Source: DAIOXA01 sp050949165 | GTDB taxonomy: Bacteria; Bacillota; Proteinivoracia; UBA4975 | NCBI GenBank assembly: GCA_050949165.1 | Contig: JBMNFF010000010.1 | Span: forward strand, 62,001 to 126,000 | Reading direction: 5' to 3' | Length of the DNA: 64,000 nt | Shown here: piece by piece, positions 34,950-43,300 of the stretch | Position numbering within the stretch: position 1 is the first letter of the stretch | Layout: each line of letters opens with the position of its first letter | The notes under the pieces: model-generated | The model's input: the letters and a program-made list of their open reading frames with translations, nothing else | The model's database searches: none | Told to the model about the DNA's origin: nothing | Made by a program: the position numbers and the translations under genes

Positions 34950-34970
34950 CGAACAGGTGTTTCTATTTTA
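34950..34970 (-). promoter_or_regulatory. LexA/DinR-type SOS box and -10 element ahead of uvrB
   Basis: On the plus strand 34950-34963 reads CGAACAGGTGTTTC, against the Gram-positive LexA consensus CGAAC-4 bases-GTTCG; only the outer bases of the right arm differ. On the minus strand a TAAAAT -10 hexamer (34965-34970) lies just upstream of it, so LexA would cover the transcription start. The -35 is poor. Confidence 0.6.
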
Positions 34971-35024
34971 CCACAAAGTTCTGCCCCTGTATATAGCAGC
35001 CGGCTTTAGAAAAAAGCCGTCCCA

Positions 35025-35705
35025 TCAAGAATTAATCTGATCGCCCATAATGTCCACCCGGTCATCGGGGCAAGCGGGCCATGCTTCCAGATCCCTTTGA
35101 CTGAGAATCTCCTCAATGCATTCCGCCGACCCCGCCACATAGGTCCACATCAAATCCACCTCGGTGGCCACGCACCAGGCGCGATCACCAGGCCACCACA
35201 GGTTGGCGCTCTGCCAGCCCAGGCTGGACATGGATATGGTAGCGGTTTCGACACTGCCCCGGTACAGGCAGTAGCTACGGCCGGGCAAGTGAAAGGATGC
35301 CGTCGGCCCCGGCCCGGGATGGCCCCAGCCATCCCAGAGGGCAAAGTAGCAGTCCCCGGGAGTCCGGGTATGTCTCCGCAAGATATTTGCCAAGAGGATC
35401 GCCTGCCTTGCGGGAAGGCTGCCTGCTTCCGGCGCCTCATACTTGCCGGCCGACTGTCCGGCAATGGCCGGCCACTGCATCTGGGCATGGGCCACCTTTC
35501 CCATGGATTGGGCGACTGCGGCCCAGGTCAGCCGGCGCCCCTGGCCGGCGCCTACCGGGTGAAGGATCCTGGCATAGCCAGAAAATCCCTGGGGGATGAT
35601 GGCGGCGGCATAGTTGGCATCCCGCCTCCGTCCCCAGGGCTCTTCCAGGACATCCCGCAACCAGCTGGCGCAGGAACTGTCCAATACCGACAGATAACCA
35701 GCCAT
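35025..35705 (-). CDS. conserved hypothetical protein of an actinobacteria-like family
   Basis: 226 residues from the ATG at 35705 with GAGGTGG five bases upstream. Phrases such as GYARILHPVG, TPGDCYFALWDGWG, LPGRSYCLY, SANLWWPGDRAWCVATEVDL and MWTYVAGS recur in uncharacterised proteins that I associate mainly with actinobacteria. It is rich in Trp and has no signal peptide or membrane helix. Function is unknown. It lies upstream of uvrB on the same strand with about 100 bases between, and is probably a separate unit. Confidence 0.72.
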   Translation of the reverse strand: MAGYLSVLDSSCASWLRDVLEEPWGRRRDANYAAAIIPQGFSGYARILHPVGAGQGRRLTWAAVAQSMGKVAHAQMQWPAIAGQSAGKYEAPEAGSLPARQAILLANILRRHTRTPGDCYFALWDGWGHPGPGPTASFHLPGRSYCLYRGSVETATISMSSLGWQSANLWWPGDRAWCVATEVDLMWTYVAGSAECIEEILSQRDLEAWPACPDDRVDIMGDQINS

Positions 35706-35797
35706 GGCAACCACCTCAGTTTCCCAAAGGTATAGCTTCCCCCGACTCAACTATATTACCACAATGCACATCCTCTGGCACCGCCCTCCTGACGTCA

Positions 35798-35833
35798 CAA
35801 ATAATACAGTCTGATGCTCAGGCACCAGACTGT
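35798..35833 (-). terminator. terminator overlapping the end of minJ
   Basis: ACAGTCTG/CAGACTGT stem spans the last codons and stop of the minJ-like gene, followed by ATTATTT on the minus strand. Confidence 0.6.
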
Positions 35834-37155
35834 TTCTTTTTTATTCTCTTCCACAGGCGCAGGAGAAAGCCCTGGCTGCCCAGTTGTAAGTAATTTCCCC
35901 CTTGGCTGGGGTCGGGCACCGGCACCAGGCCCAGCTTGCCTTGGCGCTGGTGAATTCGCACCGTCCTGGTCTCTCCCCCGGGGGAGACTGCCTCGATTTC
36001 TGCCAGGCCGGGGAAGGTGTTGAGGGCAAAGGTCAGGTCCCGGCGGCTGTTGACATCGATGCCGTTGACATTGAGGATAATCCAGCCCCCACCCAGGCCC
36101 TGGGCCTCTGCCGCTGAATCCGGCAGGACGGTGAGGAGCCGCACCCCCCGTTCCGGGGCCGTGTACAAGGGTTCTCCCGCCCACTCCCGGCGGTTGCCGG
36201 CCTGGATCAGGAACTCATGGCCCAGGGGTGCAAAGAGCACCGCCACAACCTGCAGCGGGGTCCAGCGCCCGGACAGGATGGCCATGACCAGGAGGATTAT
36301 GCTATAGAGCAACAGGTTTCGGGCCGACCAGCGGCTCTTGGCCCGGGGGGTGGAGGAGACGGCGATATCTGAATAGCCCAGAGCAGCCACGATGGGAAGG
36401 AGCGTCATGGTGAGAATCATCCCCGGACCCGGCTCCAGCAAAGGCCGGATCAGGGGCCACCAGTTGGGCATAGAGACAGCGCCTTCCCCCAGCTCTGTCG
36501 GGCTGATGATCAGGGCAAAAAGGGCTGCCATGGGCATGGGCCAGAAGCGCTGGAGCATGAAGCCGCCCACCAGTTTGCCTTCCGGCCCCTGGACGATGAT
36601 GGGACTGGCATTGAGATGGCCGCTGACGAAGATCAGCAGCGCCTCGGTAAGGTGGAGCAAGCCCACCAGGCCCATCAGAGCCGGCAAATCGACGGCCATG
36701 AGACCAGCCACAAGCCCAACATTGCTCAGCTGCGGCCAGAGCAGAGCCAGCCCCCGCAGGAGCAGGGAAACCGCCCCCACCACGCCGCCGCCATAGGCGA
36801 AACACATGAACCGCGGGTTGACGAGCATCATGACCAGGACCACCGGCCAGACATAGATGATTCCCATTTCCTCCGAGAGGGCAATCCCCAGAGAGGCCAT
36901 AAGCAGGCTGGCGAAGAATCCGCCCAGCGCTCCAAAGCCCAGGGAAGTCATGACCTGACGCAAGGGCCGGGAAAGGGGCGTTCCGAAAAGATGCTCCTCT
37001 AAGCTGGCCTGGCGCAGATACTGGCGCAGGACCAGGCTCATGACAATGCTGATCATGATGGGAAAGTACAGCATGCCGGGATTCCTGAGCCAGCCCACCA
37101 GGCCGTCGCCCAGGGCACTGAAGATTAGTCTTAGCAGGTCCAACAAGGGCAACAT
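35818..37155 (-). CDS. minJ: MinJ-like polytopic membrane protein with PDZ domain
   Basis: 445 residues: about eight membrane helices in the first 330, then a PDZ domain (LLTVLPDSAAEAQGLGGGWIIL, NVNGIDVNSRRDL). In Bacillus, MinJ links DivIVA to MinCD in placing the division septum and lies next to ctpB and ftsEX. The same order (minJ, ctpB, envC-like, ftsX, ftsE) is present here, which is the main reason for the name; sequence similarity between MinJ proteins is low. It starts one base after the ctpB stop. Confidence 0.75.
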   Translation of the reverse strand: MLPLLDLLRLIFSALGDGLVGWLRNPGMLYFPIMISIVMSLVLRQYLRQASLEEHLFGTPLSRPLRQVMTSLGFGALGGFFASLLMASLGIALSEEMGIIYVWPVVLVMMLVNPRFMCFAYGGGVVGAVSLLLRGLALLWPQLSNVGLVAGLMAVDLPALMGLVGLLHLTEALLIFVSGHLNASPIIVQGPEGKLVGGFMLQRFWPMPMAALFALIISPTELGEGAVSMPNWWPLIRPLLEPGPGMILTMTLLPIVAALGYSDIAVSSTPRAKSRWSARNLLLYSIILLVMAILSGRWTPLQVVAVLFAPLGHEFLIQAGNRREWAGEPLYTAPERGVRLLTVLPDSAAEAQGLGGGWIILNVNGIDVNSRRDLTFALNTFPGLAEIEAVSPGGETRTVRIHQRQGKLGLVPVPDPSQGGNYLQLGSQGFLLRLWKRIKKKQSGA

Positions 37156-37156
37156 A

Positions 37157-38584
37157 TTAATTCTCCCGAAGCAACTCGTGCAAGACTTCTATTGCCTTGG
37201 TCAACTGGATGTCGGCGGTGCGGGTATATTTCATCCACCTCCGATTGAAGGCATCGGTGGTTTCCATATCCATCTTGCCCAGGGCAGGCAACCCTTGATC
37301 ACGTTGAAATTCTTTCACGGCCTGGGCAGTCGCTTCGTCGTACACCCCCGTCACGGGACCGCGGAAATAGCCCATTGCCTCCAGCATGCGCTGGAGCTGA
37401 TAGACGTGAATGGCCTCACTGCCCAGTTCCAAGGTGCCCAGGAAGGGAAGATTGGGTATCCTGTTCACCGAATCCATTTCCACTTCATAATCGGGTTTTA
37501 CACCGTTATCTTGAATGGCCTTGCCCTTGGGCGTAAAGAACCTGGCCATGGTCAACTTGACATAGGAGCCGTCCCCCAGGGGATAGAAGCGCTGGACAGT
37601 CCCCTTGCCATAGGAGGTGGTCCCCACCACCGGCACGCCGTTATCCTGAAGGGCGCCGGCCAGGATTTCCGAAGCGCTGGCACTGAGCCCGTTGACCAGC
37701 ACCACCATGGGGTAACCCCTATCCCGCAGGGAGGAGCTGTATTCCTCGATGCGGTTGCCATGGCGGTCTTCGGTATAGACGATCAGACTTTGCGGAACCA
37801 ACTGGCGGGCGATGTCCACGATGACATCCAGGTAGCCGCCGGGATTGTCCCGAAGATCCAGAATCAAACCCTCCATGCCCTGTTTCTTGAGATCTCTGAT
37901 CCCCTTGGCGAATTCTTCGGAGGAGTTCTCGGAGAACTGGGAGAGGGCAAGATATCCCATCTTATTTGCCAACATCTCTATCTCCACGGTGCTGCGCTGA
38001 ATCCTGGCCCGCTTCAGAGTGACCTGAAAGATGTTGGGCAGGCCTTCCCGAATGATGCCCAGGGTGACCTCGGTGCCCTCTTCACCCCGGATGTCCTTGA
38101 CGGCATCGTTGAGGCTCAGCCCCTCGATACTTCTGCCGTCAACCTGGACTATTTGGTCTCCCGGAAGCAGGCCCGCTTCCTCTGCCGGCGATCCGGGAAA
38201 GGCGGCCATGATGGTGATTCGGTTGTTTTCCATGGTCACTTCGACGCCAATGCCGCTATAGGTGCCGCCGGCCTGGATCAGCATCTCTTCCATTTCTTCC
38301 GGGGATAAGTACTCGCTATAGGGATCCTCCAGGCTGTCTACCAAACCGTAGAGGGCGCCTTCCAAAAGCGCTTCCCGGTCAGTATCCCGAACGTAATATT
38401 GTTCAAGGGTATAGAGAACCTGGTTTAATTTGCCCCAGTCACCGGCCAGCCATTGAGTTTGCTCGCTGTACACGCCGCGAGAATAACCCAGGGCGAAGCC
38501 CAGGGCGCTGCCCGCCGCCAAGAGGGCGAGAACCAAGATGACGGCCAGGACCTTTAAAGTGCGTTGACTGCTCAAAATTTCCAC
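37157..38584 (-). CDS. ctpB: S41 carboxy-terminal processing protease (CtpA/CtpB)
   Basis: 475 residues. An N-terminal membrane anchor (about 9-30) is followed by a PDZ domain (GIGVEVTMENN, PGSPAEEAGLLPGDQIVQV), the S41 peptidase core with catalytic Ser in VNGLSASASEI and Lys in SYGKGTVQ, and a C-terminal peptidoglycan-binding domain (YQLQRMLEAMGYFRGPVTG). CtpB-type proteases cleave extracytoplasmic regulators, including SpoIVFA in sporulation. The neighbourhood with minJ and ftsEX matches Bacillus. Confidence 0.92.
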   Translation of the reverse strand: MEILSSQRTLKVLAVILVLALLAAGSALGFALGYSRGVYSEQTQWLAGDWGKLNQVLYTLEQYYVRDTDREALLEGALYGLVDSLEDPYSEYLSPEEMEEMLIQAGGTYSGIGVEVTMENNRITIMAAFPGSPAEEAGLLPGDQIVQVDGRSIEGLSLNDAVKDIRGEEGTEVTLGIIREGLPNIFQVTLKRARIQRSTVEIEMLANKMGYLALSQFSENSSEEFAKGIRDLKKQGMEGLILDLRDNPGGYLDVIVDIARQLVPQSLIVYTEDRHGNRIEEYSSSLRDRGYPMVVLVNGLSASASEILAGALQDNGVPVVGTTSYGKGTVQRFYPLGDGSYVKLTMARFFTPKGKAIQDNGVKPDYEVEMDSVNRIPNLPFLGTLELGSEAIHVYQLQRMLEAMGYFRGPVTGVYDEATAQAVKEFQRDQGLPALGKMDMETTDAFNRRWMKYTRTADIQLTKAIEVLHELLREN

Positions 38585-38694
38585 CCGCCTGTCCTATAGG
38601 ATAAAAGCATGGGCTTTGCTCATCCGCCTGGGAAAGGGGCGGGACTTCAAAGCCCGAGTTTGCTACCCATTATATCATTATATTCTTCCCTGGG

Positions 38695-38745
38695 GAAAAA
38701 ATCCCGGCGCCGCCACATGCCCGCTGCATGCAGGGACGCGGGATT
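38695..38745 (-). terminator. terminator after the envC-like gene
   Basis: On the minus strand AATCCCG and CGGGATT close a long GC-rich hairpin followed by TTTTCC. It lies between the envC-like gene and ctpB, so ctpB-minJ may have their own promoter. Confidence 0.5.
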
Positions 38746-38750
38746 GCGCT

Positions 38751-39977
38751 TTACTTGTACTCGAACTTGAGAGGATCGACCGGTTGGCCGTTGACGCGCA
38801 CCTCAAAGTGCAAATGGGGCCCGGTGCTCTGCCCGGTGCTGCCCACGATGCCGATGGGTTGCCCGATGGCGACGATATCGCCTTCACTGACCATGGGCTT
38901 CTGATACTGGTGGGCATACAGGGTGGCATAGCCGCCGCCGTGGGCGATGATGACATACCAACCGTAAGAGGAGTGATATTTTGAGGTGACCACTTCTCCC
39001 GATGCGGCAGCAACGATGTAGGCAGGAGTGCCCTGGTACATCGGGCTGCTGGGATAGTACCTGTGGGATGGGGCGATGTCGATACCCCGGTGCCAGTCGG
39101 GCTTGCCGTAGATGGTGCGCCAGCCGAAGGGCGAGCTGACATAGCGTGTGACGGGAACCGGCCACAGGAAGACGGAAGGCGCTTCGCCGGATTTCCACTT
39201 TTCAGCGTCCAGCAGCTTGGTAATTTCCGCGTTAAACTCTTCCGCCTTCTCGTCCAGACCGCCGATTTGCTCCTTGATGCTGGCCATGGTTTTCTGAAGC
39301 TGGCTCTGCTTCTCCTCGCGCTCGGCGACCAGGACGGATATGCGCTTTTCTTCCTCCTGGGCTGCGGCCCGATCCACTTCCAGCTGGGCCTTGCGCTCCA
39401 TCAACAGGACCAGCTGGGCTTCCAGCTCAATCTTTTCCTGGACCAACCAGTCCCGGGTTTCCCGAACATCGTTGATCAAATTGGCGTCGCTGTCGATGAT
39501 GGTGCTGAGGAACTTCAGGCGGGAAAGGAAGTCGCTGAAGCTGGTGGCGGCAAAGAGCACTTCCAAGTAGTTGACGGTGCCGTTTTTATACATGGCCCGC
39601 ATCCTCTGTTCCAGGTAACCCATCTGCTCGGCCAAATAATCTTCGGTATCGGCAATTTCCTGTTTCTTGTTTTCTATATCGATTTCCTGCTGATTGATGA
39701 GCGCCTGCTGCTCTTCGATCTGTTGATTGAGCTGTTCCAGGCGGTAGGTAGCTTGTCCCAATTCCAGGTTCAGTTCTTCCAGCTCCAGGCCAAGTTGAGC
39801 CAGTTCATTTTTGGTGGTCTTTTCCTTGGCCTTCAGCTCCTGCCGCTCCTTATTGATGCGCTCCAATTCCTTGTAGTAATCCTCAAGGCTCATGGCAAAA
39901 ACCGGCGCCACCGTCCCCACGATGAGCAGCACTGCCAGGAGCCAAACCCCAATCTTTAACCAAGATTTCATGCCCAT
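38751..39977 (-). CDS. EnvC-like murein hydrolase/activator: coiled coil plus M23 domain
   Basis: 408 residues. Signal peptide (about 1-28), then roughly 220 residues of Glu/Gln/Leu-rich coiled coil, then an LytM/M23 peptidase domain with HRGID, HGGGYATLYAH and GPHLHFEV. The zinc-ligand pattern (His...Asp, HxH) is complete, so it could be an active endopeptidase. FtsEX controls proteins of this type (EnvC in E. coli, PcsB or CwlO in Gram-positives) through their coiled coil. It lies 12 bases after ftsX, fitting an FtsEX-driven wall hydrolase. Confidence 0.88.
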   Translation of the reverse strand: MGMKSWLKIGVWLLAVLLIVGTVAPVFAMSLEDYYKELERINKERQELKAKEKTTKNELAQLGLELEELNLELGQATYRLEQLNQQIEEQQALINQQEIDIENKKQEIADTEDYLAEQMGYLEQRMRAMYKNGTVNYLEVLFAATSFSDFLSRLKFLSTIIDSDANLINDVRETRDWLVQEKIELEAQLVLLMERKAQLEVDRAAAQEEEKRISVLVAEREEKQSQLQKTMASIKEQIGGLDEKAEEFNAEITKLLDAEKWKSGEAPSVFLWPVPVTRYVSSPFGWRTIYGKPDWHRGIDIAPSHRYYPSSPMYQGTPAYIVAAASGEVVTSKYHSSYGWYVIIAHGGGYATLYAHQYQKPMVSEGDIVAIGQPIGIVGSTGQSTGPHLHFEVRVNGQPVDPLKFEYK

Positions 39978-39989
39978 TCCCCCTTTTTC

Positions 39990-40874
39990 TCAGACTTTTA
40001 AGAACCGGCGCACTGAGATTCCGCTGCCGACGGCGCCAATCGCCATGCCCAGGGCAAAGAGATACTTCATCAGCTCCCTGCCCACCAGCGCCGGAGTGGC
40101 CATCCTCACCGAGAGGAAGTTCTGGTACATCCAGGCGCTGGCCTTGACATAGAAGAAAGAGTAGCCGTAGAACAGGATGAGATAGGCTGCCAAGGCGCCC
40201 AACAGCCCCAGGAAAACCCCTTCCAGGATAAAGGGCCAGCGGATAAACCAGTCAGTAGCACCGACAAACTTCATTATTCCTATCTGCCTGCGCCGGGCAT
40301 ATACCGTCAGCTTGATGGTGTTGGCGATCAGAAACAGCGCCATCACCGCCAGGGCTACGATAATCCCCAAACTGAAAAGTTGCAGCACCCGGGAAAACTG
40401 GAACAGTTTTTCAACCACATCCCGGCCGTAGTCTACGCTCTCGACCCCTGGCATGGCCGCTATTTTTTCGGCCATGGCCGGAATGGCCTCGGGATCGGCA
40501 GCCTGGATTTCAAAGCTGGCAGGCAAAGGGTTTCTGCCGTCCAAGGCTTCAGTAATCCCCTCGCCCAATTTCTCCCGCATCCGCACCAGGGCCTGCTCTT
40601 TGCTGACGAAGGTCAGTTGGCGAATCCCGGAGATTTTCAGAATCTCCTGGCGCAAGCCCTGGGTATCCGCGTCATCTTGCAGGTAGACTATGAGCTCCAC
40701 CTGATCCTTGATATCTTCGGTAATTTGAACGACATTGAGATTGATGGCGACAAATGCGCCCAGTATCAACAGGGTCAGGACGACAACGGTGACGGATGCC
40801 ACAGTCATCCAGCCATTTCGCCAGACCCCCAGGCCGGCTTCCTTCAGGTAATAGAGGGCGTTTTTAAACTTCAT
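39990..40874 (-). CDS. ftsX: cell division ABC transporter permease FtsX
   Basis: 294 residues from the ATG at 40874, which overlaps the ftsE stop. A longer frame is only read-through of ftsE. Layout: cytosolic N-terminus, one helix (VTVVVLTLLILGAFVAINL), an extracellular loop with ELIVYLQDDAD and SVDYGRDVVEKL, then three helices with RRRQIGIMKFVGATDWFIRWPF. FtsX transmits ATP hydrolysis by FtsE to extracellular wall hydrolases; the next gene encodes the likely target. Confidence 0.94.
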   Translation of the reverse strand: MKFKNALYYLKEAGLGVWRNGWMTVASVTVVVLTLLILGAFVAINLNVVQITEDIKDQVELIVYLQDDADTQGLRQEILKISGIRQLTFVSKEQALVRMREKLGEGITEALDGRNPLPASFEIQAADPEAIPAMAEKIAAMPGVESVDYGRDVVEKLFQFSRVLQLFSLGIIVALAVMALFLIANTIKLTVYARRRQIGIMKFVGATDWFIRWPFILEGVFLGLLGALAAYLILFYGYSFFYVKASAWMYQNFLSVRMATPALVGRELMKYLFALGMAIGAVGSGISVRRFLKV

Positions 40875-41559
40875 GACCGTATGCCCCCTTGCTGGCGTCA
40901 CGAACGAGGACGCCGTTTTGCAGTTCAATGACCCGGCGGCCCATCCTGTCCACCACTTCCTTATCATGGGTTGCAATCAGGACTGTGGTGCCCAGCATGT
41001 TGATTTGGTCCAGCAAACCCATGATCTGCCAGGATGTCCCCGGATCCAGGTTGCCAGTGGGCTCGTCGCACACCAGCAGGGGCGGGCTGTTGACCAGCGC
41101 CCTGGCCATGGCCACCCTCTGCTGCTCGCCCCCCGACAACTGATGGGGATAGCGCTCTTCCATACCCTGCAGGCCCACGATTTCCAAAACCCGAGGAACC
41201 TGGCGCTTGATTTCCTTGGAATTGGCCTCGATGACCTCCAGGGCAAAGGCCACATTTTCCGCCGCCGTCTTATCGGGAAGGAGGCGGAAATCCTGATAGA
41301 CCACGCCGATCTGCCGGCGGAGGAAAGGCACCTCCCGGCGCCTCATCCGGCCCAAATTATGTTCCAGCACAAAGACTTGGCCAGATTTGGCAACTATTTC
41401 CCGGAAAATTAATTTTAATATAGTTGACTTGCCTGCGCCGCTGGCACCAACCAGGAAAACGAACTCCCCTTTGTCTATATGGAAACTGACATTAGACAGT
41501 GCGCTGGTACCTGTTGGGTAGGTGTAGTTAACATTTAAAAACGAGATCAATTGGTTCAT
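40864..41559 (-). CDS. ftsE: cell division ATP-binding protein FtsE
   Basis: 231 residues. Walker A GASGAGKST, signature LSGGEQQR, Walker B LVCDEPTGNLD and H-loop ATHD are all present. The N-terminus has the typical YPTGTSALSNVSF phrase. It overlaps ftsX by 11 bases. The 165 bases upstream hold the birA terminator and no clear consensus promoter. Confidence 0.95.
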   Translation of the reverse strand: MNQLISFLNVNYTYPTGTSALSNVSFHIDKGEFVFLVGASGAGKSTILKLIFREIVAKSGQVFVLEHNLGRMRRREVPFLRRQIGVVYQDFRLLPDKTAAENVAFALEVIEANSKEIKRQVPRVLEIVGLQGMEERYPHQLSGGEQQRVAMARALVNSPPLLVCDEPTGNLDPGTSWQIMGLLDQINMLGTTVLIATHDKEVVDRMGRRVIELQNGVLVRDASKGAYGHEV

Positions 41560-41669
41560 CCCCTCTAATAGTACTCAGCTATAGTTACAATTCGACAATA
41601 TACCGGCCAATCCTGCTTAATTGTTGAGATATTGACAACTTCCCGGGCAATAAGATTATGTAATCTATT

Positions 41670-41713
41670 ATAAGAGTAAAGCGGCAACTGAGACAAGCCC
41701 AATTTGCCGCTTT
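41670..41713 (-). terminator. terminator after birA
   Basis: A perfect 10-base stem AAAGCGGCAA/TTGCCGCTTT with a 16-base loop lies 11 bases after the birA stop, followed by ACTCTTATA on the minus strand. Confidence 0.55.
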
Positions 41714-41724
41714 CCCAAGCCAAA

Positions 41725-42492
41725 TTATCCCTGACCTTTGCCGATGGTGACCTCGCCGCTGTGCAAAACGTGACGAAGGGCTTTGGCATCCTCGACCACC
41801 AGGGCGCCGCTGACCAGGACATCCACGGCCACTCCCCGGATCGTCTCCTCGCCCCGGAGGACGGTGACCTCCAGGCCCAGGATGGAATCCCGCTGCCGCC
41901 AGGCAGCGATGACCTGCTCGAAGAGTCCCCGTTGCCAGGCCTGGCACCAGCGCCAGATTTCCCTGCTAAATATCGCCAGCAGCTGATCCCGGGCCCATAT
42001 TCGACCGGTGGCCAGGCGCAGGGAGGTTGCCCGCAACTCCGGGGGGAATATCTCTTGGTTTACATTGACCCCAACCCCAACCACCAGTCGCCCTTTCCCG
42101 GCCTCCAGGAGGATTCCCGCCAGCTTGGCGCCCTGCCAGAGGACGTCATTGGGCCACTTCAGCTGTGGGGCCAGGCCCAGCTCGGCGAGGCCTTCGGCCA
42201 GGCCGACGCCGGCGGCCAGGGAAAAGCCCCCCCAATGCTCCTGGGACAAGTTGGGATACAAGACCAGGCTGAAGTACAGATTCAATCCCGGCGGCGACTG
42301 CCACACCCGGCCCAAGCGCCCTCTCCCCGCCGCCTGGGCATCGGCGGCAATAATGGCGCCCTGAGGCAGATCCGGCTCATTAAGGGCCAGGGTATTGGTG
42401 GAATCCAAGCAGGGATACCAGCGCAGGGACAAGCCTGGATATAACAGGGTGCCTGCTGCTTCCATTTTCTCTTGCCAGGAGTGGTGGGACAT
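41725..42492 (-). CDS. birA: biotin--[acetyl-CoA carboxylase] ligase, without DNA-binding domain
   Basis: 255 residues from the ATG at 42492, behind GGAGGTAA. LDSTNTLALN, AGRGRLGRVWQSPPGLNLYFS, LKWPNDVLWQGAKLAGIL and GVGVNVN are the conserved substrate- and ATP-binding segments of BirA. The N-terminal winged helix of the bifunctional form is missing, so this is a class I enzyme that attaches biotin to carboxylases but should not repress biotin genes. A further in-frame start upstream has no ribosome binding site. Confidence 0.93.
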   Translation of the reverse strand: MSHHSWQEKMEAAGTLLYPGLSLRWYPCLDSTNTLALNEPDLPQGAIIAADAQAAGRGRLGRVWQSPPGLNLYFSLVLYPNLSQEHWGGFSLAAGVGLAEGLAELGLAPQLKWPNDVLWQGAKLAGILLEAGKGRLVVGVGVNVNQEIFPPELRATSLRLATGRIWARDQLLAIFSREIWRWCQAWQRGLFEQVIAAWRQRDSILGLEVTVLRGEETIRGVAVDVLVSGALVVEDAKALRHVLHSGEVTIGKGQG

Positions 42493-42690
42493 GCTCTTAC
42501 CTCCAAAATCACTGGTATCAGCGTTCCTCAGGAACGGGATTTTTTGGTTCAGGGCTTGCAACGGGACTTAAGCGGGACCAGGCAGTCATTCCGCCGGGTA
42601 TATACCCGGACCCTGGCCCTGGATCTTCTGAAGCCCTTGCTAGGCAGCCGATGGTACCTCATGCTCTTACCCCCTGGCTTTTTGTACACC
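42493..42690. other. intergenic segment with a plus-sense hairpin
   Basis: No gene is visible. CGTTCC/GGAACG (42522-42536) followed by GGATTTTTTGG has the form of a plus-strand terminator, although I see no plus-strand gene before it. The segment belongs to about 800 bases of low-quality sequence between birA and ileS that also holds the two remnants listed next. Confidence 0.4.
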
Positions 42691-42864
42691 TTATTCCCGG
42701 CAGGGGCCAGGGGTACCCCCAAAAACTATCTGCTCTGCGATAAATAACTCGAAGCTAGTGTCAACAGCCGGATACTCCCGCCAATCGGCATCGTCAAAAT
42801 GCCACCACTCGTTGCCGATGATGGCGGCCGCAAGCTGGGCCGCCGTCTCGGGGCGCAGGATTGG
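42691..42864 (-). pseudogene. C-terminal remnant of a D-alanyl-D-alanine dipeptidase (VanX/DdpX family)
   Basis: A 57-codon open stretch reads ETAAQLAAAIIGNEWWHFDD, then ADWREYPAVDTSFELF, then ends. EWWHFDD followed by W..YP..D..F is the catalytic C-terminal signature of VanX-type zinc dipeptidases, which cleave D-Ala-D-Ala. Upstream the frame is closed by TGA, and only scattered protein-like phrases remain in other frames, so the rest of the gene is decayed or deleted. Confidence 0.65.
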
Positions 42865-43034
42865 TCAAGGCCGCCGCCCCGAAGCAAATTGCCAGCACAC
42901 GGCGATGACCAGCTTGCTGATCAAGGTATCTGGACATCTAATCCCTCACCTTAGGGATAATTATATCCCAGGGAAAAGGGGATAACAATTAGGCCCTTTC
43001 CACGGGAAATACCCCCGGGAATGGCGCCGATGCT

Positions 43035-43191
43035 CTATTCTTTGCCCTCATACACCCCCAGCTGCTCCTTTAGGGTATCTTGCAGCGCTTTGGAGAAGTT
43101 ATTTATCGTGCCTGGCTCGCCCTTCTCTGCCAGCTGGACCAGACCGTTCTTAACGCAATATCCTGCATGCAGTTGGCCCGGCCGTCTTCAT
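43035..43191 (-). pseudogene. small protein gene with a frameshift, unknown family
   Basis: An ATG at 43191 follows GGTGGAGGAA, an excellent ribosome binding site. After four or five codons (MKTAG) the sense moves by one base at GCCGGGCC and continues QLHAGYCVKNGLVQLAEKGE, then GTINNFSKALQDTLKEQLG, to a stop at 43035. With one G fewer it would be a 51-residue protein. I do not recognise it. Confidence 0.4.
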
Positions 43192-43263
43192 TTCCTCCAC
43201 CTGTCGACACATCATACACTTAATGTGCAGCAACTATTAATGACGCCGGCGGTACCCCTATTT

Positions 43264-43296
43264 AAAAAAACAGCCCTGCATCGCTGCAGGGCTGTT
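43264..43296 (-). terminator. terminator after ileS
   Basis: A 12-base perfect stem AACAGCCCTGCA/TGCAGGGCTGTT followed by TTTTTTT on the minus strand. Confidence 0.92.
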
Positions 43297-43300
43297 AGCA

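Noticed and set aside
34999..35022. CGGCTTT/AAAGCCG inverted repeat downstream of the gene ending at 35025
   Set aside because: Too short a loop and no T-run in the right place; not strong enough to list as a terminator.
41632..41666. TTGACA on the plus strand with a possible -10 between birA and ftsE
   Set aside because: No plus-strand gene follows; birA lies antisense downstream, so the promoter-like hexamer is most likely chance.
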